Shown: one piece after another, positions 1 to 7,488 of the stretch
Position numbering within the stretch: position 1 is the first letter of the stretch
How the letters are laid out: each line of letters opens with the position of its first letter
NCBI GenBank assembly: GCA_902475435.1
Contig: CABRZL010000029.1
Span: 1-20,454, forward strand
Origin: an uncultured Eubacteriales bacterium
GTDB lineage: Bacteria; Bacillota; Clostridia; Oscillospirales; Oscillospiraceae
DNA length: 20,454 nucleotides
Direction of reading: 5' to 3'
Notes under the pieces: generated by a model
Database searches by the model: none
What the model saw: only the letters and a program-made list of their open reading frames with translations
What the model was told of the DNA's origin: nothing
Translations under genes and position numbers: made by a program

Positions 1-14
1 TCCCAAACCCGTAT

Positions 15-569
15 TTAGAGTTCCATCAGTTCTTTCTCTTTTTTCGTACACTGATCGTCTACTTTTTTGACATAATCGTCGGTCACTTTCTGAAGATCTT
101 TCTCTGCGGCTTTCTGATCGTCTTCCGTGATTTCGGATTTTTTCTTCATGGCTTTAATCACATCCATAGCATCTCGACGTATATTCCGAATCGCTACTTT
201 GCTGTCCTCGCCGTATTTTTTGATCTGTTTGGTAAGTTCCTTACGGCGCTCCTCTGTAAGCTGAGGAAAGATCAGACGAATAATACGCCCGTCGTTCTGG
301 GGGTTAATTCCCAAATCACTGACCTGAATCGCTTTTTCAATCGGCTTCAAGAGGCTTTTGTCCCAGGGCTCAATCACCAAAGTCCGAGGATCCGGAGATG
401 TAATGGAACCGACCTGATTGATGGGAGTCTCCACACCATAATATTCCACAGAGATACGATCCAATACAGATGCATTGGCACGACCTGCCCGGACTGAGGC
501 AAACTGACTCTGCAACACCTCAATCGTTTTATCCATTTTTTGGGTATAAGGACTCATATCGACTTTCAT
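15..569 (-). CDS. frr: Ribosome recycling factor
   Basis: Complete 184-residue ribosome recycling factor, the usual length for the family. After termination it works with EF-G in the cytoplasm to split the ribosome and free mRNA and tRNA. The N-terminal helix carries the typical 'SVRAGRAN' motif (about residues 25-32), the middle holds the beta-rich domain II ('EPWDKSLL'), and the C-terminal half has the long helices with 'AIRNIRRDA', which holds the conserved Arg near position 132. The start at 569 is fixed by AAGGAGG eight bases upstream. It lies 47 bp downstream of pyrH on the same strand, the standard bacterial pair. uppS and cdsA would be expected next but lie outside the window. Confidence 0.97.
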   Translation of the reverse strand: MKVDMSPYTQKMDKTIEVLQSQFASVRAGRANASVLDRISVEYYGVETPINQVGSITSPDPRTLVIEPWDKSLLKPIEKAIQVSDLGINPQNDGRIIRLIFPQLTEERRKELTKQIKKYGEDSKVAIRNIRRDAMDVIKAMKKKSEITEDDQKAAEKDLQKVTDDYVKKVDDQCTKKEKELMEL

Positions 570-616
570 AATAAGCGCCTCCTTAATTAGTTACACAGGT
601 TTCTTGATATCTAAAT

Positions 617-1333
617 TTATCCATGTACATAAGTACCGATATTCTCTCCCATAGCAGCCTTGAAAATATTCTCCGGTTGTTTGAGTGCAAACACAAAAAC
701 AGGAATATCATTATCCATACAAAGACTGGTGGCAGTGGAATCCATCACTTGCAGTTGTTTTGCCAGCACCTCGGAATAGGTTATGTCATCAAATTTCTTC
801 GCGTCGGGGTTGGTGGCCGGATCTGAGTCGTACACTCCGTCAATATTCTTGGCAAGAAGGATCACATCTGCATCAATCTCTGCCGCACGAAGCGCCGCTC
901 CCGTATCGGTAGAGAAATATGGATTGCCAGTGCCACAGCCAAAAATCACAACTCTTCCTTTATCCAAATGACGGCAGGCCCGTTGCCGAATATAAGGCTC
1001 TGCAATAGCTCTCATCTCAATCGCCGTCTGCACCCGTACTTCCACATCCCGTTGTTCTAAACAATCTGCCACAGCCAGAGCGTTAATTGTGGTAGCCAGC
1101 ATTCCCATATGGTCGGCTCGAACCCGCTGCATCCGGTCCCCTCCGTCTTTCATGCCGCGCCAAAAATTTCCTCCTCCTACCACAATGGCCACCTGTATGC
1201 CAGACTCTGTACATTGCTTGACCACATCACATACTTTACCAATTACGTCAAAATCCAGGCCCCGCTTGGCGTCTCCCGCCAGTGCCTCACCGCTGATCTT
1301 CAGCAGCACACGTTTATACTGCGGTTCTCTCAT
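617..1333 (-). CDS. pyrH: UMP kinase (uridylate kinase)
   Basis: 238-residue bacterial UMP kinase of the amino-acid kinase fold, phosphorylating UMP to UDP with ATP in pyrimidine nucleotide synthesis; in bacteria it is a hexamer usually controlled by GTP and UTP. Visible motifs are 'LKISGEAL' near the N-terminus (11-18), the phosphate-binding 'GGGNFWRG' (53-60), 'GTGNPYFSTDT' (134-144) and the nucleotide-binding 'NIDGVYDSDP' (163-172). The ATG is preceded by AAAGGAG at nine bases. It is followed by frr. The usual upstream partners rpsB and tsf are absent; a divergent alcohol dehydrogenase occupies that side. Confidence 0.97.
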   Translation of the reverse strand: MREPQYKRVLLKISGEALAGDAKRGLDFDVIGKVCDVVKQCTESGIQVAIVVGGGNFWRGMKDGGDRMQRVRADHMGMLATTINALAVADCLEQRDVEVRVQTAIEMRAIAEPYIRQRACRHLDKGRVVIFGCGTGNPYFSTDTGAALRAAEIDADVILLAKNIDGVYDSDPATNPDAKKFDDITYSEVLAKQLQVMDSTATSLCMDNDIPVFVFALKQPENIFKAAMGENIGTYVHG

Positions 1334-1769
1334 GGTTTCATTCTCCTTTATGTTGCGCCCTGAACAAGCAAGGGCATAAAGTTACCGCCCCTATTCTACC
1401 CTAATTTTCGCCAGAAGGAAAGGGGTAATTTAAAAATATTCTCATAGATCTCATGTATTCTTCTTCTATTATGGTCAACATACGCAAATTATGAAACATG
1501 TTGAACAGATAAAATGATTCTTTATTAATTCAGATTCGTCATTTTTGACATTTCAGCATTTTCACTTTGTTAGATTTAACAGTGATTTTAAAAAATATTG
1601 CATTATAATGAAATCAGGATCCGATGAGCAATGAAGCGCTCTATTTTATACGCTTGCTAGCAGGTAAAATAATACTATTAAAATACGATAGACTCATCTT
1701 ACCACATAGGCGCCTGTTGACCCATATGACGCCGCTTTTACCCATAGTTTTGAAGAAAGAGGTTTTACT
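1334..1769. other. AT-rich intergenic region between pyrH and alcohol dehydrogenase
   Basis: 436 bp without a convincing gene on either strand. It separates two divergent transcription units. A consensus TATAAT facing right lies at 1604-1609, but nothing like TTGACA sits 16-18 bp upstream; instead there is an imperfect dyad (CACTTTGTTA / TAACAGTG, about 1564-1585) that could be an activator or repressor site. Downstream of it, AAGCG/CGCTT and GATGAG/CTCATC (1623-1628 with 1693-1698) could pair in the mRNA leader. I recognise no known riboswitch. Confidence 0.5.
1393..1421 (-). promoter_or_regulatory. Possible promoter for pyrH-frr
   Basis: On the minus strand a TAGAAT -10 box (1393-1398) lies 17 bp from a weak TTTCCT -35 (1416-1421), about 60 bp before the pyrH start. 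The -35 match is poor, so this is tentative. Confidence 0.35.
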
Positions 1770-2945
1770 ATGTCCACATATTATTATCTTCCCACTCGCA
1801 ATATTTTTGGTGCAGGTTCCGTTGCCGAGGTTGGCGACCTGATGAACAGCTTAGGCGGAAAACATGCCATGATTGTCACAGATCAGTTTCTAGGTTCCTC
1901 CCCTATGGCAGATCGGATTACCAATATTTTAAAAGAGGCCGGTGTGGATTCCTGTATATTCTCCGGTGCAGAGCCTAACCCCAAGGACACCAATGTCAAT
2001 GCCGGTCTCGCCTTCTATCAGGAACACAGCTGTGACAGCATTATCTCTTTGGGCGGCGGTTCTTCCCACGATTGTGCAAAAGCCATTGGCCTATTGGCTA
2101 CCAATGGCGGCGCCATTGCAGATTATGAGGGCGTAGACAAAGCGCACACAAATCTCCCACCCATGCTTGCCATCAACACGACGGCCGGCACCGCTTCGGA
2201 AATCACCAGATTCTGCATCATCACCGATACGTCCCGCAAGGTTAAAATGTGCATTGTAGACTGGAGAGTAACCCCGGATGTGGCCGTCAATGATCCGGAG
2301 CTGATGAAGGGCATGCCTACTTCCCTTACCGCTGCCACCGGAATGGACGCACTGACTCACGCAGTAGAAGCATATGTTTCCACAGACGCCAATGCGCTCA
2401 CCGATGCTGCGGCAAAAAAAGCCATAGAGATGATCGGCCACTATCTGCCAAAGGCAGTTGCCAACGGCGATTATATGAAGGCCAGGGATCAAATGGCCTA
2501 TGCGCAATACCTTGCCGGAATCGCATTCAACAACGCTTCTCTTGGATATGTCCACGCCATGGCGCATCAGCTTGGTGGTTTCTATGATCTTCCTCACGGT
2601 GTTTGCAATGCATTACTTCTCCCCTATGTAGAAAGATTCAACATCATCGGGAATTACGACCGATTTGTTGAGATTGGCGAAGTGATGGGTATCTACAGCC
2701 ACAGTACACATCCCATCTATGAAGACAAGGCCATGGAATGCATCGCCGGTCTGAAGCGTTTTGCCGACTTCTTGGGTATTCCGAAAAACCTCAAGGCCCT
2801 GGGTGTGAAGCCTGAAGATTTCGACATTATGGCTGAAAATGCAATGAAGGACGCTTGCGCTCTCACCAATCCTCGTAAAGCCACAAAGCAGCAGATCATT
2901 GAGATCTACCAGCAGGCATATGAAGGCAGTTTTGACGTTCAGTAA
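1770..2945 (+). CDS. Iron-containing alcohol dehydrogenase (DhaT-like)
   Basis: 391-residue group III, iron-dependent NAD(P)-linked alcohol dehydrogenase, cytoplasmic. It resembles 1,3-propanediol dehydrogenase (DhaT) along its whole length, with shared blocks 'GAEPNPKDTNV', 'GGGSSHDCAK', 'NTTAGTASE' and 'TAATGMDALTHAVEAY'. The cofactor-binding GGGS is at 95-98. Expected metal ligands are present: Asp193, His197, His262 and His276. It probably interconverts an aldehyde and an alcohol (propanediol, lactaldehyde or short-chain alcohol); the substrate cannot be read from sequence. AAAGAGG lies upstream of the ATG. It stands alone on its strand, convergent with an AraC regulator. Whether that regulator controls it is unknown. 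Confidence 0.93.
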   Translation: MSTYYYLPTRNIFGAGSVAEVGDLMNSLGGKHAMIVTDQFLGSSPMADRITNILKEAGVDSCIFSGAEPNPKDTNVNAGLAFYQEHSCDSIISLGGGSSHDCAKAIGLLATNGGAIADYEGVDKAHTNLPPMLAINTTAGTASEITRFCIITDTSRKVKMCIVDWRVTPDVAVNDPELMKGMPTSLTAATGMDALTHAVEAYVSTDANALTDAAAKKAIEMIGHYLPKAVANGDYMKARDQMAYAQYLAGIAFNNASLGYVHAMAHQLGGFYDLPHGVCNALLLPYVERFNIIGNYDRFVEIGEVMGIYSHSTHPIYEDKAMECIAGLKRFADFLGIPKNLKALGVKPEDFDIMAENAMKDACALTNPRKATKQQIIEIYQQAYEGSFDVQ

Positions 2946-2951
2946 TCCTAC

Positions 2952-3000
2952 AATAGCCATGGCGGCGACCTGTATTCGTAAGGTCGCCGCCATGGCTATT
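2952..3000. terminator. Perfect 19-bp inverted repeat between convergent genes
   Basis: The arms 2952-2970 and 2982-3000 are exact reverse complements around an 11-base loop. The hairpin lies directly after the alcohol dehydrogenase stop and contains the stop codon of the opposing AraC gene (2996-2998). It probably ends transcription from both sides, but neither side has a strong T-tract, so it may instead block or stabilise RNA 3' ends. Confidence 0.65.
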
Positions 3001-4318
3001 CTTGCACGCTGTTTGCTCTCATGGAATCTTGCGCTTCCCCAATTCCAGCAAGGTTCCGGCGATACTGCGTGGGTGAAATTCCATCACATCTGCGAAATGC
3101 GCGGGTCAAAGTCCAAGCGCTTCGATAACCCACTTGCTCTGCAATGGCAGTAACCGAATCGTTAGAAGATGCAAGGCGCTTTTTCGCCTCCTGAACACGA
3201 ATTTTTGTAATTTCATCTACTAAACTTTCTTCCTGTTCTTGCTTATACAGATGACTGAGATAGGATGCACTATATCCAAACCGTTGGCAAAGCAGCTCAA
3301 CACCCAATTCACAGTTCGAAAAATTCTCCCGAATATACTGTCGAATCGGATCCGTACGTTTGCCGTTAGATGGCATATGCAGCACAAAGTCCCCAAAGAA
3401 ACGATCCAACAGAGATGTAAGCTGCTCAAAATTTTTGCAACGGGAAATTTGAGCATCAATCTCCGGCTCCACCAAAATTTTTCTCTCTGCTGCTCCAGGC
3501 CAAAGCGATATCGCCGTACGCAGTCTCTTTTTTAAGGGAGACTTGAGTTCCCACAACGCATTTTCGCTTGGGGCAAATGTTTCAATGTAAGTATCTGTCA
3601 ATGCCCTGGCCTGCCTAATATCTCCTGTCAGAACTGCAATATAAAACAGTTTATCATTATAGGCTCGATACCGTTCTGTACTGCCAGCACTGGTGACATC
3701 ATAGGCGGTGATCACACAGCTCTCAGTAATTGCTGCCGTTTGCTCAAAGAGCAGCTTCGATTCCTGCCAAATCCGCGTTAGATCTCGAAGTTCCTGGGTA
3801 GGCTGACTGATTACAGCGGCAATTAAAATAGTATAGCTGTTCTGCAAATAGGAAACGGCCTTGGACAAAATCTGCGCCAACTGCTCCACCATTTCTCTCT
3901 GGGAAAGCATGGTCTCTGATGGTTGATGAAAATTCACCAATAAGAGAATTTCATTATCAGCCACCGCCGAATAACACAGGTGCTCTACATTGAGCATACC
4001 ACAGCAAACATGCAGAACCGTGTCGCGCAAATGATTAAACTCTTCATGACTGGCGGGATACCGTGATTCTCCAACACTTGTGGCTCCAAGCCCAATGACA
4101 TCTAAAGTACATACCAACAAATCCGGATACGGAAGCCGTATCCCATTTTTTTCTAATTGAGAACTGAGATTGCTGGTATGAATGGGATCGACGCTGTCTT
4201 CAATCAAGTTTTTTACAAAAATATTTTGCAGCATATCCCGACATTCTCGCAGTTCCCTGCGAAGTTTTTGATTCTCCCGCATTAAGTGCGCCATACGCTT
4301 TCCGGATTCCTGCGCCAT
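2996..4318 (-). CDS. AraC-family transcriptional regulator
   Basis: About 440 residues. The C-terminal ~100 residues form the two-helix-turn-helix AraC DNA-binding domain: first helix-turn-helix around 'VELLCQRFGYSASYLSHLYK', second around 'SVTAIAEQVGYRSAWTLTRAF', then the signature 'DGISPTQYRR'. The N-terminus starts with a charged coiled coil; a long middle region resembles the cytosolic part of YesN/YesS-type regulators. I see no membrane segment or receiver domain, so the signal is probably a cytoplasmic ligand. The ATG at 4318 is preferred because AGGGGG sits seven bases upstream; an in-frame GTG at 4324 is too close to that site. It is divergent from the solute-binding lipoprotein operon with a short shared promoter region, the classical layout for a local regulator. 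Confidence 0.9.
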   Translation of the reverse strand: MAQESGKRMAHLMRENQKLRRELRECRDMLQNIFVKNLIEDSVDPIHTSNLSSQLEKNGIRLPYPDLLVCTLDVIGLGATSVGESRYPASHEEFNHLRDTVLHVCCGMLNVEHLCYSAVADNEILLLVNFHQPSETMLSQREMVEQLAQILSKAVSYLQNSYTILIAAVISQPTQELRDLTRIWQESKLLFEQTAAITESCVITAYDVTSAGSTERYRAYNDKLFYIAVLTGDIRQARALTDTYIETFAPSENALWELKSPLKKRLRTAISLWPGAAERKILVEPEIDAQISRCKNFEQLTSLLDRFFGDFVLHMPSNGKRTDPIRQYIRENFSNCELGVELLCQRFGYSASYLSHLYKQEQEESLVDEITKIRVQEAKKRLASSNDSVTAIAEQVGYRSAWTLTRAFRRCDGISPTQYRRNLAGIGEAQDSMRANSVQE

Positions 4319-4336
4319 AGCCACGCCCCCTTTTTT

Positions 4337-4364
4337 ATTGTAGCATAAATTTTAGCTATCACAA
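4337..4364 (-). promoter_or_regulatory. Promoter of the AraC regulator
   Basis: Minus-strand TTGTGA (4359-4364) and TACAAT (4337-4342) with a 16-bp spacer, about 20 bp before the start codon at 4318. Repeats of GCAATTTC lie immediately upstream of the -35, so self-regulation is plausible. Confidence 0.6.
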
Positions 4365-4366
4365 CT

Positions 4367-4437
4367 GCAATTTCAGCGCAATTTCTTCTTTTTGCGCAAA
4401 ATATTTTGTCTTTTTCAAAATCTAAGATTATGCGCAA
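4367..4437. promoter_or_regulatory. Candidate operator cluster between divergent genes
   Basis: GCAATTTC occurs at 4367-4374 and 4378-4385, 11 bp apart (one helical turn). GCGCAA occurs at 4376-4381, 4394-4399 and 4432-4437; the middle copy sits in the palindrome TTTGCGCAAA (4391-4400). A weak rightward promoter (TTGTCT 4406-4411, 17 bp, TATGCG 4429-4434) overlaps the last copy. Helically phased direct repeats are typical AraC-family sites; the link to the adjacent regulator is inference. Confidence 0.45.
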
Positions 4438-4516
4438 ATCAAAGAAAAGCAAACTGGAAATTTACGTCCTCGATCCATAAGATATAGACAACCAAACTGT
4501 AAAGGAGGACAAAAAG

Positions 4517-6205
4517 ATGAAAAAACTCTCCCTATCCCTGGTTGCGCTATTGTTGCTGGGCATTTTTTCAGGGTGTAATGGTACCAGCGGTTCCTCTGTT
4601 GCGGCTTCAACTGATGCCTCAACTACCGCCACAGCTTCACCCGCAGCTTCAGAAACTATTTCCACAGAGCAACCTTCTAGTAACGCTCCATCCTCTGACC
4701 TGGAATCTACGGAGGAGAGCCAAGCTGCATCAGAACCTGAGGATTACACCCTGACAGACACAACGGAAACCTTAAGTCTCTGGTATCCTGCTGCCGGCAC
4801 ATTTCAGAGTATGATTGACTACTCTGATCACGCTCGTCTAAAGGCCACGGAAGAACTCACAAACGTCCACATTGAGCTGCAGCTAAGCGCCACTGAAACT
4901 GCTACGGAAACTCTAAATCTCATGGCAGCCAGCGGCGACTACCCGGACATGATCCAAAATCCCAACATGCTCACCGGTGGTGTGACCGCAGCTGTAGAAA
5001 ATGAAATGCTGATCCCACTCAATGATCTTTATGAGGAGTTTATGCCCCACTACAAGGCAATTCGGGAATCACTGGAAGCCTATGAGAAAGACAGCAAACT
5101 GGAAGATGGCACCATTCCTATGGCCTATACTTTCTATGAGGAAGGCTATGGAATCAATTTGGGGCCTGTCATCCGCCAAGACTGGCTAGATGACCTGGGT
5201 CTTGACGCACCGGTTACTTACGATGACTATCACAACGTATTGACCGCCTTTAAAAACGAAAAAGATGCCGACGCAGTCCTCTGGATCCCGTACACTGGTA
5301 GTGTAAGCGGTTATCTGGCCGCAGGATTCGGTACCGGCAGCGGAATGCTCTACAAAGACGGAGAAGTTCTCTACGGCCCAATCACCGATGAATACAAAGA
5401 TTTTCTTGCGATGATGAAAACGTGGTACAGCGAAGGGCTAATATACACAGACTTCGCCACCTACACCTCCAGTGAACAATATCCCCCGGACGAACTGATT
5501 TCTCATAATCGTACCGGTATTTTCTACAGCACAGCTGCCATGATGACAGAGTTCGAGGGCAAAAGTACGGACGGAAGCATGACGCTGGTCGCCATTCCAG
5601 ATGCCGTGCAGGCAGAAGGCAATCAAAATCACGTTTGCCATAATTACTCTCTGGTACTGGGAATGGGTACTGGCATCTCCACTACTTGCAAAAATCCGGA
5701 GCTTGCGGCAAAGTGGCTCGATTTCCAATACACCCGGGCAGGATATCTTTTGAATAATTACGGGGAAGAAGGCATCAGCTACACATTGGACGAGAACGGC
5801 AATCCGCAATTTACGGAACTGGTTACAAACAATCCCGATGGACTGCCCCTCCCAATTGCCATTGAAAAATATGCCTGCATGAACGGTCCCTTTGTAATTG
5901 ACTACACACGTATGTACGCCGGTTATACCGACGCGCAAAAGGAAGCCAGTGAAATTTGGTCTGCAACTTCTGACAATGAGTGGATGGTGGACAACATCCC
6001 CTTAGAAACAGAAGAAAGTACAGAATATAATTCTGCTTCTAATGAGGTCTCCACCTATGCACAAGCTCAAATCGCCAAATTTATTATGGGCGAAGTAGAT
6101 CTCGAAGCGGGATGGGATGAATACGTAGAAACCTGCCAATCTCTAGGTACCCAAACCATGATCGATATTTATACTGATGCCGTGGCACGTTACAACGCGG
6201 CATGA
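4517..6205 (+). CDS. Extracellular solute-binding lipoprotein (LplA/family 1 type)
   Basis: 562-residue secreted lipoprotein. A signal peptide with 'KK' and a Leu-rich core ends at the lipobox 'FSGC', making Cys20 the lipidated residue. A Ser/Thr/Ala/Glu-rich linker (about 21-75) tethers the receptor to the membrane face. The rest looks like the family 1 periplasmic-binding fold of LplA/LipO-type lipoproteins ('LMAASGDYPDMI', 'LPLPIAIEKYAC'), which usually bind sugars or oligosaccharides for an ABC importer. No permease or ATPase gene is present, so it must share a distant transporter or act as a sensor. AAAGGAGG lies eight bases before the ATG. It is first in a five-gene rightward operon, divergent from the AraC regulator. 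Confidence 0.88.
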   Translation: MKKLSLSLVALLLLGIFSGCNGTSGSSVAASTDASTTATASPAASETISTEQPSSNAPSSDLESTEESQAASEPEDYTLTDTTETLSLWYPAAGTFQSMIDYSDHARLKATEELTNVHIELQLSATETATETLNLMAASGDYPDMIQNPNMLTGGVTAAVENEMLIPLNDLYEEFMPHYKAIRESLEAYEKDSKLEDGTIPMAYTFYEEGYGINLGPVIRQDWLDDLGLDAPVTYDDYHNVLTAFKNEKDADAVLWIPYTGSVSGYLAAGFGTGSGMLYKDGEVLYGPITDEYKDFLAMMKTWYSEGLIYTDFATYTSSEQYPPDELISHNRTGIFYSTAAMMTEFEGKSTDGSMTLVAIPDAVQAEGNQNHVCHNYSLVLGMGTGISTTCKNPELAAKWLDFQYTRAGYLLNNYGEEGISYTLDENGNPQFTELVTNNPDGLPLPIAIEKYACMNGPFVIDYTRMYAGYTDAQKEASEIWSATSDNEWMVDNIPLETEESTEYNSASNEVSTYAQAQIAKFIMGEVDLEAGWDEYVETCQSLGTQTMIDIYTDAVARYNAA

Positions 6206-6215
6206 GGAGGATACT

Positions 6216-6848
6216 ATGAAAAAAATGTACAGCCTCAATGATATCGGTGCAAACCTGGACCTTCCCTGCCGGGAAGCCCCAGGACCCAGAGGAACTTCTT
6301 TGGAATACATATGGAACCTATCAGCTGCAAACCAAATGATTGCGCTAATTGTCCAAGATAACATTAGTGAGGTGATTCTGGACGGACACCCTCAGGCATG
6401 GCTTGCCTGTTATCTGGCATTAAAGCTTCGCCCTCGTGTGGTCAGCCTGTTCATCCCACCAATGGGCTGCGATATTCCCATGGTTCCGCTGTCTTTCGGC
6501 CAGACAAATCCCGACGGCCATGTAATATTTCAAATAAGTTCCTTTGAAGATGGTCTGCTTTTACAATTTCAGCCTGACAGCCGAGATTATCAACCGTCGT
6601 TTCTCCAAAATATCGTTTTGCCGGAATCCACGCAAGGACAGCATATCTACCTACAAGGTATGGCTCCAAACTTTATCACAGGTTCTCTGGCTTTAACATT
6701 GGCAGACGTCTGCCCCAGCGTCTCCATCGGTGGACAGGATGGCAGCTTTATCTGTGTTTCATCCGCCTCCGGAGATAAACAACCAGGGCAAATTACGGCT
6801 ACGAGATCCATGGAACGTCCGAACACCCCTGCTTCAGAAAGGAGATAA
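6216..6848 (+). CDS. Unknown protein with two Csx3-like repeats
   Basis: 210 residues, soluble, no signal peptide. The start at 6216 is chosen over an in-frame ATG at 6177 (inside the upstream gene) because GAGGAGG sits just before it, 10 bp after the lipoprotein stop. By eye the protein has an internal duplication: 'VILDGHPQAWLACYLALKL' (53-71) and 'IYLQGMAPNFITGSLALTL' (144-162) share the pattern hydrophobic-x-L-x-G-x-x-P followed by L-A-L-x-L. This resembles the conserved 'GRxPxWL..xLxxxL' core of Csx3 domains, which belong to a nucleotide-binding or nuclease family sometimes found outside CRISPR loci. That assignment is tentative. The C-terminal tail (about 185-210) is polar and probably disordered. 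Function unknown. Confidence 0.75.
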   Translation: MKKMYSLNDIGANLDLPCREAPGPRGTSLEYIWNLSAANQMIALIVQDNISEVILDGHPQAWLACYLALKLRPRVVSLFIPPMGCDIPMVPLSFGQTNPDGHVIFQISSFEDGLLLQFQPDSRDYQPSFLQNIVLPESTQGQHIYLQGMAPNFITGSLALTLADVCPSVSIGGQDGSFICVSSASGDKQPGQITATRSMERPNTPASERR

Positions 6849-6852
6849 CACC

Positions 6853-7488
6853 TTGGAAACTGATGTAAAACAAGTTACGATGCTCTGTAAAAAACTGACT
6901 GGACATGAGGTCTGCCATCAGTTGGTAAGCCGTCTATGCCGGGATTTATCCTTTGGCAATCTTCAGTTTTTTGCTGATACTTGGGCCAATCGGGAAGATA
7001 CCGTGTTGGAATTACCCTGGGGAAATTACTATGGCAATGCCAGTATCCGCCGTTGCTTATTGGAAGAAGCCCCTATCAAAAACCGAACCGGCATGATGGA
7101 TGTTCACTGTGCCATCACAGAATGCCTGGAAATCGCCGAGGATGCGCTAACCGCCCGCGGCTGCTGGATGTTCCAAAGTATTACCACCCGGTCAACCGGA
7201 GAAGCTCACTGGGTCTGGTATAAAGCAGATATTTGCTTCACTGCGGAAAATGACAACTGGAAATTCTGGCGTATGACTATCTATCCCATGTTCGATGCAG
7301 ATTTTGATGAGGATTGGGGCAATCTACAGCCCACCGACTGGACAAAGGTTTCAGCAGGCCGGCATCCTGATGCGCCTGCTGCCGAAAAGCCATGGCATTT
7401 GGGTGATCCAATCCGACTCTGGGAATGCTATCCACCAAAACCTTACCATACTTGGAACGAAACTGTACTGGGGAGGGAACCAAAATGA
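6853..7488 (+). CDS. SnoaL/NTF2-like protein, paralog 1
   Basis: 211 residues from a TTG start at 6853. That start is supported by AAAGGAG eight bases upstream and lies 4 bp after the previous stop; the next ATG (6880) has no comparable site. The protein matches the SnoaL-like branch of the NTF2 fold, an alpha-beta cone used by dehydratases, isomerases and cyclases on small hydrophobic substrates: helices at about 9-45, 'VLELPWGNYYG' (51-61), then strands with 'LTARGCW' and 'NWKFWRMTIYP'. Asp31 may match the catalytic Asp of BaiE-like dehydratases, but Ile88 occupies the position aligned by eye with the catalytic His. A 55-residue Trp/Pro-rich tail follows the fold. It overlaps the next gene by 4 bp (ATGA). 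Confidence 0.8.
   Translation: METDVKQVTMLCKKLTGHEVCHQLVSRLCRDLSFGNLQFFADTWANREDTVLELPWGNYYGNASIRRCLLEEAPIKNRTGMMDVHCAITECLEIAEDALTARGCWMFQSITTRSTGEAHWVWYKADICFTAENDNWKFWRMTIYPMFDADFDEDWGNLQPTDWTKVSAGRHPDAPAAEKPWHLGDPIRLWECYPPKPYHTWNETVLGREPK

Noticed and set aside
2091..2597. Long minus-strand open frame inside the alcohol dehydrogenase gene
   Set aside because: Antisense to a well-conserved enzyme and without family similarity or a start signal.
6216..6848. Interpretation as part of a CRISPR-Cas system
   Set aside because: Only a weak motif resemblance to Csx3; no array, cas gene or CARF effector occurs in the window.
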